Shown here: positions 8,622 to 17,499 of the stretch, one piece after another
How positions within the stretch are numbered: position 1 is the stretch's first letter
Layout of the letters: every line of letters begins with the position of its first letter
Made by a program: the position numbers and the translations under genes
Notes under the pieces: model-generated
Databases searched by the model: none
The model's input: the letters and a program-made list of their open reading frames with translations, nothing else
What the model was told of the DNA's origin: nothing
DNA from: a bacterium SCSIO 12741
GTDB lineage: Bacteria > Bacteroidota > Bacteroidia > Flavobacteriales_G > Salibacteraceae
NCBI GenBank assembly: GCA_024398055.1
Contig: CP073749.1
Span: forward strand, 124,001 to 188,000
DNA length: 64,000 nt
Direction of reading: 5' to 3'

Positions 8622-10112
8622 ATGTCTGATACAACGATCAAAGAAGGACACCCCGATGGGTTAATGACCTTGTTCTTTTCGGAAATGTGGGAACGTTTCT
8701 GCTACTATGGTATGCGGGTACTCCTTACCCTTTATCTAGTAAAATCTCTTATGAAAGGCGATGCTGAAGCCTCTCTCATTTACGGAGCCTATACCGGTTT
8801 GGTGTACGCTGCACCGATTCTTGGAGGTCGAATGGCCGACAAATTTTTGGGTTACAAATACGCCGTAATTCTCGGTGGATTGATGATGGCCCTTGGGGAG
8901 TTTTTAATTCTTGGTGGTGACCAACAATTCCTGATGATCGGGATGGGCGCCCTGATTATTGGAAACGGGTACTTTAAAGCGAATATTTCCACCATCGTAG
9001 GTAAGCTGTACAAAGAGGGCGACCCGAGGCGGGATTCAGGTTTTACCATTTTCTACATCGGTATTAATGTCGGGGCCTTCCTGGCAACCACGCTGGTAGC
9101 CTGGGTAGGAGAAACGTACGGATTTGAATACGGATTTGGTCTTGCCGGTATCGGTATGCTTGCGGGTATCTTCATTTTCTGGAGTGGTCGAGCCAAATAT
9201 GGTCATGCCCCGGGAGTGGACATCCCTGAAGCTGGAAAGAAAAAGGTATTGGGCCCATTAAACTACGTTCAAGCTATCACCATTGGATCATTCTTCCTAA
9301 TTCCATTGTGTTACATCCTGATTCTTCAGAATGAGTGGTTAGATTATATCCTTCTTGGATTATTCCTGGGTGTATGTTACATGCTGATTACTGCTGGAAT
9401 CCAAGCCGACAAGGAAGAAGGCGTTTCGATTTGGAAGGATAGAATGATTGCCCTGATCATCTTTATGATCATCAACATTACCTTCTGGGCTTGTTTTGAG
9501 CAAGCTGGTACCTCTTTAACGCTGTTTGCTGACCGTAACGTAGACCGTATAATTTTTGGATGGGAAATGCCTGCTTCTATGACGCAGTTCTTTAACCCAC
9601 TCTTCATTATCCTTTACGGTTCCATCTTCTCCATCATGTGGATTAAGTTGACCGAAATGGGTAAAAACCCAAGTATTCCATTGAAGTTTGCCTTTGGTAT
9701 TCTTCAGTTGGCTGCTGGTTTCTTGTTGACCCAAGTTGGTGTACTTTTCGTTAGCCCAGAATTCCAAGTTCCACTTTGGACTCTATTCTTCTTGTACATG
9801 TTGCACACCACTGGTGAGCTTTTCTTGTCTCCGATTGGACTCTCTATGGTAACCAAGCTTACCCCTAAGAAGATTGCTGGTACCGGAATGGGAGCCTGGT
9901 TCCTAAGTTTTGCAATTGCCAACTACGTAGGGGGTAAAATTGCAGCTTTGACAGGTGGCCATGGTGACACTGGAGAAGCACTTACCGGACAAGCTGGATT
10001 GGAAAAATACCTTTCTGTATTTACTACCATTGGTTTGGCTTTGATTGGTATTGCCATTTTGATTGTGATTCTAAATAAGCCTATTAAAAAGCTGATGCAC
10101 GGCGTAGAATAA
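8622..10112 (+). CDS. Proton-coupled di/tripeptide transporter (POT/PTR2 family)
   Basis: A 496-residue major-facilitator inner-membrane protein that imports di- and tripeptides with protons. The POT signature ExxERFxYY is present as SEMWERFCYYGMR near residue 20, and the second POT signature region reads FTIFYIGINVGAFLATTL around residue 145. About 12-14 transmembrane helices fit the family. It follows dipeptidyl peptidase IV, whose products are its natural substrates, and ends at a strong intrinsic terminator. This pairing is common in peptide-eating Bacteroidota. Confidence 0.95.
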   Translation: MSDTTIKEGHPDGLMTLFFSEMWERFCYYGMRVLLTLYLVKSLMKGDAEASLIYGAYTGLVYAAPILGGRMADKFLGYKYAVILGGLMMALGEFLILGGDQQFLMIGMGALIIGNGYFKANISTIVGKLYKEGDPRRDSGFTIFYIGINVGAFLATTLVAWVGETYGFEYGFGLAGIGMLAGIFIFWSGRAKYGHAPGVDIPEAGKKKVLGPLNYVQAITIGSFFLIPLCYILILQNEWLDYILLGLFLGVCYMLITAGIQADKEEGVSIWKDRMIALIIFMIINITFWACFEQAGTSLTLFADRNVDRIIFGWEMPASMTQFFNPLFIILYGSIFSIMWIKLTEMGKNPSIPLKFAFGILQLAAGFLLTQVGVLFVSPEFQVPLWTLFFLYMLHTTGELFLSPIGLSMVTKLTPKKIAGTGMGAWFLSFAIANYVGGKIAALTGGHGDTGEALTGQAGLEKYLSVFTTIGLALIGIAILIVILNKPIKKLMHGVE

Positions 10113-10132
10113 GCTTAAAACTTTATAAAAGG

Positions 10133-10165
10133 AAAGGGACGGTCAATTAGCTGTCCCTTTTTTTA
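10133..10165 (+). terminator. Intrinsic terminator after the peptide transporter
   Basis: An eight-base perfect stem, AAAGGGAC (10133-10140) with GTCCCTTT (10153-10160), encloses a 12-base loop and is followed by a T run. It starts about 20 bases after the transporter stop codon. Confidence 0.88.
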
Positions 10166-10178
10166 TACCCTGAATCGG

Positions 10179-10186
10179 TATCTTTG
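10179..10186 (+). promoter_or_regulatory. -7 box TATCTTTG upstream of thioredoxin-like gene
   Basis: TATCTTTG is a perfect TANNTTTG box placed directly after the transporter's terminator and 12-18 bases before the next start codon. No clear -33 TTG is seen. If active it would give a very short leader. Confidence 0.5.
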
Positions 10187-10203
10187 AACCAAACTCAATG
10201 TGT

Positions 10204-10803
10204 ATGAAGGTTTTACTTGGATTAGCGCTCTTGCTGGGAATGAATCTGGCGGTTTATGCTCAGGAAAATCAAGAAGTTAAGGAACAACCTGCTGGAATAA
10301 AATGGATGACGATCCAGGAAGCAGAAGCAGCAGTAAAAGTGGAACCCAAAAAGATCTTTATTGATCTGTATACCGATTGGTGTGGCTGGTGTAAACGTAT
10401 GGATGCCACTACCTTTAAAGATCCGGCAGTTATTGAGTACATGCACCGCAATTACTACTCGGTTAAATTTGATGCCGAAAGTCCGGATACCTTAATCTTC
10501 AACAACTACACTTTTTACAACCTGGCCCAACCGGGTCAGCGCAAAACCACTCACTTGTTTGCCTATTCCCTTTTGGATGGGAAAACCACCTACCCCTCTT
10601 ACGCCATATTGGATGAAAATCTCAATCGAATTAACGTGTTTGCCGGATACCAGAAAACCACTCCTTTTTTAGCTACGATCATGTACTTTGGCACGAATCA
10701 ATACCAGCAATACCATCAGTTCCTGATTCGTCAAATTCAGCAACAAATGCAGCAACAATCTCAGGGCGCTCCAGCTCAGGGTACACAGGCTCCGGCCAAT
10801 TAG
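10204..10803 (+). CDS. Exported thioredoxin-fold protein with CGWC motif
   Basis: About 199 residues: a signal peptide (MKVLLGLALLLGMNLAVYAQ), then a thioredoxin-7/DUF255-like fold with LYTDWCGWCKRMDATTF, whose CxxC (CGWC) is the redox-active pair. The C-terminus is a low-complexity Q/A/P tail (IQQQMQQQSQGAPAQ). It probably acts in the periplasm in disulfide reduction or cytochrome/outer-membrane protein maturation; the partner is unknown. ATG 10198 two codons earlier is an equally possible start. A TANNTTTG box and terminator upstream suggest it begins a transcript that continues into the small membrane protein and MltF. Confidence 0.85.
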   Translation: MKVLLGLALLLGMNLAVYAQENQEVKEQPAGIKWMTIQEAEAAVKVEPKKIFIDLYTDWCGWCKRMDATTFKDPAVIEYMHRNYYSVKFDAESPDTLIFNNYTFYNLAQPGQRKTTHLFAYSLLDGKTTYPSYAILDENLNRINVFAGYQKTTPFLATIMYFGTNQYQQYHQFLIRQIQQQMQQQSQGAPAQGTQAPAN

Positions 10804-10859
10804 CCAAAAATTCCTTTCCGATTCTTTCAGGCTGTCGTTTTACGGTTTAATTTCGCAGC

Positions 10860-11042
10860 ATGTTTACAACGGGTAGAATCATATTTGCGGTTTGTTTTAT
10901 AGTCGTTTTCCTAATCGTTATTGGCGCCGCATACTGGAAAGATCGCTCTGTGATCAAAACCTATTACAAGGACATCTATAAATTATTTCTTATTATTGGT
11001 GGTGTCCTCGCCTTCTATTATTTGCTGGTTAAAGTCTTGTAG
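10860..11042 (+). CDS. Small two-helix membrane protein, function unknown
   Basis: A 60-residue protein with two hydrophobic segments, IIFAVCFIVVFLIVIGAAYW (about 7-26) and LFLIIGGVLAFYYLLVKVL (about 42-60), separated by a basic loop (KDRSVIKTYYKDIYK). ATG 10860 and the stop at 11042 are clear, and it ends 16 bases before the MltF start. I do not recognise a characterised family. Codon use and position between two envelope genes support a real gene. It may be a small inner-membrane partner of the transglycosylase, but that is only a guess from position. Confidence 0.65.
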   Translation: MFTTGRIIFAVCFIVVFLIVIGAAYWKDRSVIKTYYKDIYKLFLIIGGVLAFYYLLVKVL

Positions 11043-11058
11043 TTTCCGCTACCCTTGG

Positions 11059-12470
11059 ATGCTTATTGGCCTTTTGGCCTTGATTCTGGCAGGTGCTTGT
11101 ACCAACGAGCCACCTCCCCCCCAATTCCGGTTGAACCTCCGCCCTATTCCTTTGATTTAGATTCTATCAAAAAACGAGGGAAACTCGTGGCCCTGGTCGA
11201 TAACTCAACTACGAGTTATTTTCTTTACAAAGGTCAGCCCATGGGATTTGAGTATGAATTGCTCGAAAGGATGTGTGAAGATCTTGATCTGGAGTTGGAA
11301 GTAAAGTTGGTGTATAACCTGGATGGTGTGCTGGACAAATTGAATTCGGGAGAGGGAGACTTGATCGCTGCCAACTTAACCGTAACCCGAGACCGCAATG
11401 AACAGGCAAATTTTTCAGAACACCTGTTTAAGACCCGCCAGGTCTTGGTTCAAAATCCTGAAAACTCAAAAGACCTCATTTTGGATCCAACCGAATTGGC
11501 TGGAAAAACCATCCATGTAAGAGCCGGATCTTCTTTCTACGAGCGCCTTTTGAACCTAAGTGAGGAAATCGGAGAAGACATTGATATTGTGGCGCTCAGC
11601 GACTCTTTGGATGATCACGTCTTGAACAAAACCATCCAATTGATCGAAGGAGTGGCCAAACGTGAAATTCAATTTACTGTTGCCGACGAGCACATTGCCC
11701 GGGTGGAGAAAAAGCTGTACCCTCAAATTCACGTTAAAACGGAGATCAGCCTGCCCCAAAAAATCGCCTGGGCCATGCGATTGCCGGATACCAACTTGAG
11801 GAATGCGGTAAATGACTGGATTATTCACGCCAAAAAGACCAACGACTTCCATACGATTAAGCTGAAGTATTTCAAGGCCAGAACCAAGCTTAAAACCAAA
11901 ATTGAAAGCGACTACTCTTCCCTATCCGGAGGTAAGATTTCTCCTTACGACGGATTCATTCTACAGTATGGCAATGAATTGAATTGGGATTGGAGATTGC
12001 TGGCCTCACAGATTTACCAAGAATCCGGTTTTGATCCCAATGCCGTTGCCTGGACGGGAGCCAGTGGATTGATGCAATTGCTACCCACAACGGCTGCCAC
12101 TTATGGAGTAGATTCTACCTTCCTGTTGGATCCGGAAAGTAACATTAGAGCAGGAACGCGCTACCTGGCCTGGATCAATGATTTTTGGAAGGGCTCAGTA
12201 CCCGATACGGCCGAACGCACCAAATTTGTTTTGGCTTCCTACAATGTGGGATTGGGTCACATTATTGACGCCAAGAACTTGGCCGCCAAATACGGTGCCG
12301 ACCCCACTCTATGGGATGGAAACGTGGAAACCTACATCCTGAAAAAGACCGAACGTGAATACTACACCGATCCAGTATGTAAGCACGGGTATTGCCGCGG
12401 ATCCGAACCTTACAACTACGTAAGAGAAGTCATGGCCCGCTACCGGCATTACCAGAATCTGATCGAGTAG
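11059..12470 (+). CDS. mltF: MltF-like lytic transglycosylase lipoprotein, broken by one-base deletion in a C7 tract
   Basis: The restored protein (about 470 residues) has a lipoprotein signal (MLIGLLALILAGAC, Cys14), a solute-binding-protein-like domain (RGKLVALVDNSTTSYFLYKG to about residue 270) and a C-terminal SLT lysozyme-like domain with LLASQIYQESGFDPNAVA (catalytic Glu in QES) and GASGLMQLLPTTAATYG. This is the MltF architecture: it cleaves peptidoglycan between MurNAc and GlcNAc at the outer membrane. The signal peptide is in one frame (ATG 11059) and the rest in another; they join if the C run at 11116-11122 has eight C instead of seven. Otherwise only an unconvincing TTG start at 11055 exists. 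Sequencing error and phase variation are both possible. Confidence 0.85.
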
Positions 12471-12544
12471 TTTTAAACACCTGCTGATTTATAACTACCC
12501 GGCCCACCCGCCCACCCCATGGTGGCGGAAACTATCTTAGCTTC

Positions 12545-13567
12545 GTGGAAATTCTGGAAAATACCTCACTCCTCCCCTTCAACACTTTTGGACTGGATGT
12601 AAAGTCTCGCTACCTGGTCAAAGCTCAATCGGTAGAAACCATCGCTGAGGCTTATCAATCGGCCAAACTGCAAGGATCGCCTATCCTACCTTTAGGAGGT
12701 GGAAGCAACGTACTTTTTTGCAAAAACTACGAGGGAACCATCCTCAAAATTGATCTAAAAGGCATTAAAAAAGTAGCCGAAGATGAGCAACACGTTTACC
12801 TCAAAGTAAATGCTGGAGAAGTATGGCACGATTTGGTGATGTACACCATCGATCAAGGATTGGCTGGAATTGAAAACATGTCTTTAATTCCCGGAAATGC
12901 CGGAGCCGCCCCCATGCAGAACATTGGTGCCTATGGAGTGGAAATCAAAGACGTATTCCACGAGTTGGAAGCCTATTTACCCGAAGAGAATAAAATCGAA
13001 ACGTTTAGCGGACCAGCGTGTGAATTTGGATACCGGAGCAGTATTTTCAAAACCCGGTTGAAGGGTAAAGCCATTATTCTGAACATAACCCTAAGACTGA
13101 ACAAACAAGCCCAGATTAACACCTCCTATGGGGCCATTGAACAGGAGCTTGAAAGCATGGGTATCTCATCACCTGGAATTCGCGAAGTAAGTGAGGCCGT
13201 GATTCGCATCCGCCAATCCAAATTACCCGATCCAAGTAAAATAGGTAATGCGGGAAGCTTCTTTAAGAATCCGGTAATTGCCAAATCACTCTATGAAAAA
13301 CTTCATGAAGCTCATCCCGATATGCCAGGGTATGATCAGCCCGGTGATCAGGTGAAGGTTCCTGCCGGATGGTTGATTCAGCATAGTGGTTGGAAAGGAA
13401 AGACCTTTGACGATCGCTATGGAGTTCACAAGAAACAAGCCTTGGTATTGGTCAACTACGGCGGAGGCAGTGGCAACGAGATTTACGGACTCTCCGAGCG
13501 CATTATCGAAGATGTTAACCAGAAGTACGGCATCACCCTTGAGCGGGAGGTGAATATCATCAAATAA
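12545..13567 (+). CDS. murB: UDP-N-acetylenolpyruvoylglucosamine reductase MurB
   Basis: MurB reduces UDP-GlcNAc-enolpyruvate to UDP-MurNAc in cytoplasmic peptidoglycan precursor synthesis, using FAD and NADPH. The 340-residue type I enzyme shows SLLPFNTFGLDVKSRYLV, the FAD-binding PLGGGSNVLF, SLIPGNAGAAPMQNIGAYG, YRSSIFK, the catalytic serine segment GNAGSFFKNP and a final Glu in LEREVNII. The start is GTG at 12545; no in-frame ATG precedes the conserved NTFG motif. It follows the MltF gene by 74 bases, so two cell-wall genes are adjacent. Confidence 0.96.
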   Translation: MEILENTSLLPFNTFGLDVKSRYLVKAQSVETIAEAYQSAKLQGSPILPLGGGSNVLFCKNYEGTILKIDLKGIKKVAEDEQHVYLKVNAGEVWHDLVMYTIDQGLAGIENMSLIPGNAGAAPMQNIGAYGVEIKDVFHELEAYLPEENKIETFSGPACEFGYRSSIFKTRLKGKAIILNITLRLNKQAQINTSYGAIEQELESMGISSPGIREVSEAVIRIRQSKLPDPSKIGNAGSFFKNPVIAKSLYEKLHEAHPDMPGYDQPGDQVKVPAGWLIQHSGWKGKTFDDRYGVHKKQALVLVNYGGGSGNEIYGLSERIIEDVNQKYGITLEREVNIIK

Positions 13568-13673
13568 GTCCGTCTATAAACCAAAGCCACAATTCATCCC
13601 AATTACATTCCGTTTGCTAAACATTATCGGCTATTTTCGGTCTTAAGACTTTAACCCGGTTTTCAGAACATTC

Positions 13674-16267
13674 ATGTTTTCATTGTCCAAAACCGTACGA
13701 TTAATGCGTTGGTTATTCCTGTTTTCACTTTTTCTCGGAGCCTTAGTTCCCTCGGGTATTCATGCCCAAAATTTGCTATCTGGTAAAATCATCGATAGCA
13801 AAACCAAAGAGCCGTTACCCTTTGTAAACCTGGTAGATACCGTAAACAACTACGGAACCTCTTCCGATATTGACGGCTATTTTGAATTGAATTCGTTCGG
13901 CCAAACCAGGTACTTAAAGCTGAGTTATGTGGGCTATGAAACCCAAATCTTTGATGTAGGATCGGCCAGTCAGGTAACCATTAAATTGGTGAAGAAGTCC
14001 TACTCATTGAAACCCGTTGAAGTTTTTCCAGGAGAAAATCCAGCCCACCGCATTGTGGCGAGGGTTTACAACAACCGCGATCTCAACAACCCGGAAAAGA
14101 ACGGATCCTTTACCTACGAAACCTACAACAAGTTTGTGGTCACCGCCGATATCGACACCACCAAACCTCCACGAATTCTGGAGATTGACAGTTCCCGCCT
14201 GGCCCAATTAGACACCTCCGAAATACCCGAGGATTTTGATGCCAGCGAATTTGAAAACGATCAGTTTCTCAAAGACAATGACTTAGAGGATTTGGAAAAC
14301 GATACCGTCACCACTCAGGATTTGGCCGAGTACATTCAAAACGCGCACTTGTTTCTGATGGAATCTGTGACCTACCGAAAGTATCGTCCACCAAACCGGG
14401 ACAAAGAAGTGGTGCTCGCCTCACGAGTGAGTGGGCTGAAGTCGGCACAATTTGCTGCTATTGCGCGACAAATGCAATCCTTTACTTTCTATGAGGAGAA
14501 CTTTTACCTCGGCGATCGCGAATACCTCAACCCTATTTCAAAAAACAGTACCAAAAAGTACCTCTTCATTCTCGAGGATACCGTGGTCAACGAACCCGAC
14601 ACGACCTTCATTCTTTCCTTTCGACCCAGAACCGGGAAAAAATTTGATGGGCTCCGAGGACTCCTCTACATCAATACGCAAGGCTATGCCGTTGAAAAAG
14701 TGCTGGCCGAACCCTCCGAATATCTGGAAGGGGCCAACATTACCATTCAGCAGAATTACGAGCTTGTGGATAAACGCAAATGGTTTCCCGTTCAACTAAA
14801 ATCGGAGATCTACTTCATGTTCGACACCACTCCTGATTCCGATCGATTGATTGGTCGGTTGAATGGATATATCGAAAACATCGAGCTCGATCCGGTGCTC
14901 AAAAAACGAGAGTTTAACCACGTTGTGGTGGAAATGGATCCCATGGCCAGTGCACAGACTCCGGAGTTTTGGGAATCAAAGCGTCGGGGTGAGTTTACCT
15001 ACAAAGATTCAAACACCTACCACATCATAGACAGCATTGGAAAGGAGCTCAATTTTGAACGAAACCTCTACATTCTCAACGCTCTGTTTAGCGGACAGGT
15101 GCCCTACAAGTTCATCAATTTTGACCTTAACCGATTGATGCGATTTAATGGCTACGAAGGCTTAGGTTTAGGGTTAGGAGCTCATACCAATGACAAATTT
15201 TCTCAACACGTCAAGTTTGGGGCTATTTCGCCTATGGATTCGCAGACAAGGAATGGAAATTTGGAGGCGATATTAGTTACAAACCATACAAATACCGAGA
15301 CCTGACCATCAAAGGATCCTACATCAACGACGTGGTGGAAACGGGAGCTACTGTGTTTTACGTCAAGCCCAAGTTGCAAATAGGCAGTCAAATGTACCGT
15401 CCGGTTTTCATCAACAAAATGGATAGGCAGGAACGCTGGCAGGGTTTGGTAAGTTGGAGAATGATGCGTTTTGCTCAGCCCTATGTGTTCTTCAACAAAG
15501 ACTTTAGAAGCATCAATGATAGCTATCGCTACTTTCCCAACCTTAGCGATGGAGAATTTAGCCCTCAACAGGATTTTCACTTTACCGAGGTGGGTGTGGG
15601 AGTACGGTATGCCTTTAATGAAAAGTATGTCCGTCTGAATTCTACCGATGTTTCCATGGGTACCAAGGCTCCGGTTATTTCTGCAAAGTATACCCGGGGT
15701 ATTCAAGGACTCTTAGATGGTCAATTTGATTACAACCGGATTGATCTGAAAGTTTCCGGTCAGCTGCGTTGGCGGGTACTGGGTAGAACTCAATTCTGCG
15801 TAACCAGTGGATACATTGATACCGAATTGCCTCGAACAGCGCTTTTCAATGCTCCCGCTACTTTTGGAGTCATTCCTATAGAGGTAGATCGGTCCTTTCA
15901 AACCATGCGTCCCAACGAATTCTTTAGCGATCAGTATTCGCATCTATTCTTTAAGCACAGCTTTCCAAAGATCAGGACGGGAAATGAGAGCATTCAGCCC
16001 GTTATCGTATTGTATACCAACATGGGTATAGGAAATCTAAGTGCAGCCAATCAATCAAGCTCTCCAGGCCTGCATGAGTACGATCAGGGGTACTACGAAT
16101 CCGGATTAGGTGTAGACAACATCTATTCGGCCATGTATGTGGGAATAGGATTAAACGCCATGTACCGCTACGGACCTTATGCCCTGGACTACTACCTGGA
16201 CAACTGGGCCCTGAATCTGACCTTTACTTTTAACCTGAATTTTAACGGTAACGTATCCCTGGATTAG
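13674..16267 (+). CDS. DUF5686 outer-membrane protein with carboxypeptidase-like regulatory domain (one frameshift)
   Basis: The restored product is about 864 residues. A signal peptide (WLFLFSLFLGALVPSGIHAQ) precedes a CarboxypepD-reg-like beta-sandwich (LLSGKIIDSKTKEPLPFVNL, to about residue 110) and a long DUF5686 region ending in outer-membrane-type strands (NWALNLTFTFNLNFNG). Such proteins are abundant Bacteroidota outer-membrane proteins of unknown role. The frame breaks at GGGG 15219-15222: the first frame reads VKFGAISPMDS, the second YFAYGFADKEWKFGGD. One extra G restores VKFGGYFAYG, matching the family. The gene converges on marC, with the two stop codons overlapping. Confidence 0.85.
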
Positions 16268-16908
16268 GATGCGCTTTGAAGAATATCGATAATCACCGGC
16301 TTCAGACCACTAAAGAAGAAGTCAACTGCAATAACCATAACGATTAACCCCATAAGTCGGAGCATTACCTTGTTTCCGGTTTCACCTAAAATTTTGATCA
16401 ATTTCGTGGAGCTCCACAAAATCAAAAAGGTGAGTAGGAGAATCAAAGCCATAACGACGATGAGTGTAATGCGATGACCGTAGCTGGGAGCATCTCCCAT
16501 CAAAACAATGGCATTGGTAATACTTCCCGGACCACAAATCATGGGGATACCGAGTGGCGTAACAGAAATATCATCCACGTATTGGCGAGCCGAATTTTCA
16601 TCCACCTTCGTTTTAGCCAAGCGGGCCTGCAACATATCCATTCCCATAAGGAAGAAGATGATTCCCCCCACCATTCTCAGGCTATTGATAGAAATGCCGA
16701 AAAAATCGAAAAGAATATTCCCCGAAAAGGCGAAGATCATCAAGGCAATAAAAGCCACTGTAACCGCCTTAAGAGCCGTTTTTCTTCTTTGCTGGGGAGT
16801 GAGCTCCGAGGTCATGGTCATGAACACGGGCATGGTTCCCAGAGGATTGATCAGGGTAAAGAAAGAAGTGAACGCCAAGAGGCCGAATGTGAACAATTCG
16901 CTCATCAT
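16264..16908 (-). CDS. marC: MarC family integral membrane protein
   Basis: A roughly 214-residue inner-membrane protein with six hydrophobic segments and MarC family motifs: FTSFFTLINPLGTMPVFMTM near the start, SLRMVGGIIFFLMGMDMLQA, and SVTPLGIPMICGPGSITNAI. The role of MarC proteins is unsettled; the old link to antibiotic resistance was not upheld. ATG 16908 (or 16905) is preferred over a distant TTG at 16941. A G6 run inside the gene (16668-16673 region) is correctly in frame, so not every G/C run here is damaged. Confidence 0.9.
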   Translation of the reverse strand: MMSELFTFGLLAFTSFFTLINPLGTMPVFMTMTSELTPQQRRKTALKAVTVAFIALMIFAFSGNILFDFFGISINSLRMVGGIIFFLMGMDMLQARLAKTKVDENSARQYVDDISVTPLGIPMICGPGSITNAIVLMGDAPSYGHRITLIVVMALILLLTFLILWSSTKLIKILGETGNKVMLRLMGLIVMVIAVDFFFSGLKPVIIDILQSAS

Positions 16909-16965
16909 GAGTTCTTGAAATAAACTTATTTGGAATGCCAAGCCCGTTCAAGGACCCGGAATATC

Positions 16966-17427
16966 TTACTCTCCTTCAGTAGGCTCAGCGGTATCTTCAG
17001 CAGCGGCTTCTTCCACTACTTTCTCTTCTTCCGCTTCTTCTGTAGGCTCCAGAAAACCTTTATCCAACAGCAAGTTGTACCAGCTCATCACCTTTTTGAT
17101 GTCTGAATTGTACACTCTTTCTTCATCAAAATCTGGAACGATATCTGAGAAATAATCGCGAATATCAGCACCTGAGGCTTTTGGTTTTACCGAGGTTACG
17201 GCTCCATTTTCTACATCGTAGATTTTTTGAAACACTTCCTTCAGTGGAATATCATCAACCTCTCCGTAGATGCTAATTTCTTCCAAAGCTGAAATTTGCT
17301 GATTAGCGTAGGTCGGATAGCGCTTGCCATCCAAAAGGGATTGAACAATTACACCATTACGGGTCTGCCCCACGATCTCAAACAATCCACCTTTACCAGA
17401 AACGGCCAAAATTTTACTCAGATCCAT
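16966..17427 (-). CDS. DUF5606 domain protein
   Basis: A 153-residue cytoplasmic protein of a family restricted to Bacteroidota. The conserved N-terminus MDLSKILAVSGKGGLFEIVG (DUF5606) is followed by a small helical region (IRDYFSDIVPDFDEERVY, SDIKKVMSWYNLLLDKGFL) and ends in an acidic tail of Glu/Ala/Thr from about residue 128. No enzymatic motif is visible and the function is unknown. The N-terminal 'GKGG...QTRNGVIVQSLLDG' pattern resembles a small SH3-like barrel, a weak structural guess. It lies on the same strand as marC but is separated by about 57 bases. Confidence 0.85.
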   Translation of the reverse strand: MDLSKILAVSGKGGLFEIVGQTRNGVIVQSLLDGKRYPTYANQQISALEEISIYGEVDDIPLKEVFQKIYDVENGAVTSVKPKASGADIRDYFSDIVPDFDEERVYNSDIKKVMSWYNLLLDKGFLEPTEEAEEEKVVEEAAAEDTAEPTEGE

Positions 17428-17499
17428 ACAAACAAATTTGACGACGCAAATATAGATTTTGAGCCGCTTCGTTCGACAAAAAAATAGGGTGATCCGGGA

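Noticed and set aside
15210-15230. Programmed ribosomal frameshift in the DUF5686 gene
   Set aside because: No slippery heptamer or downstream structure is evident, and the same one-base G/C deficit recurs in unrelated genes.
15203-15706. Open frame of 167 codons on the minus strand
   Set aside because: It lies opposite the DUF5686 gene, whose translation matches its family on the plus strand; the minus reading shows no domain.
16474-16923. Plus-strand open frame of about 150 codons
   Set aside because: It is a His/Gln/Ser-rich antisense reading of marC with no recognisable features.
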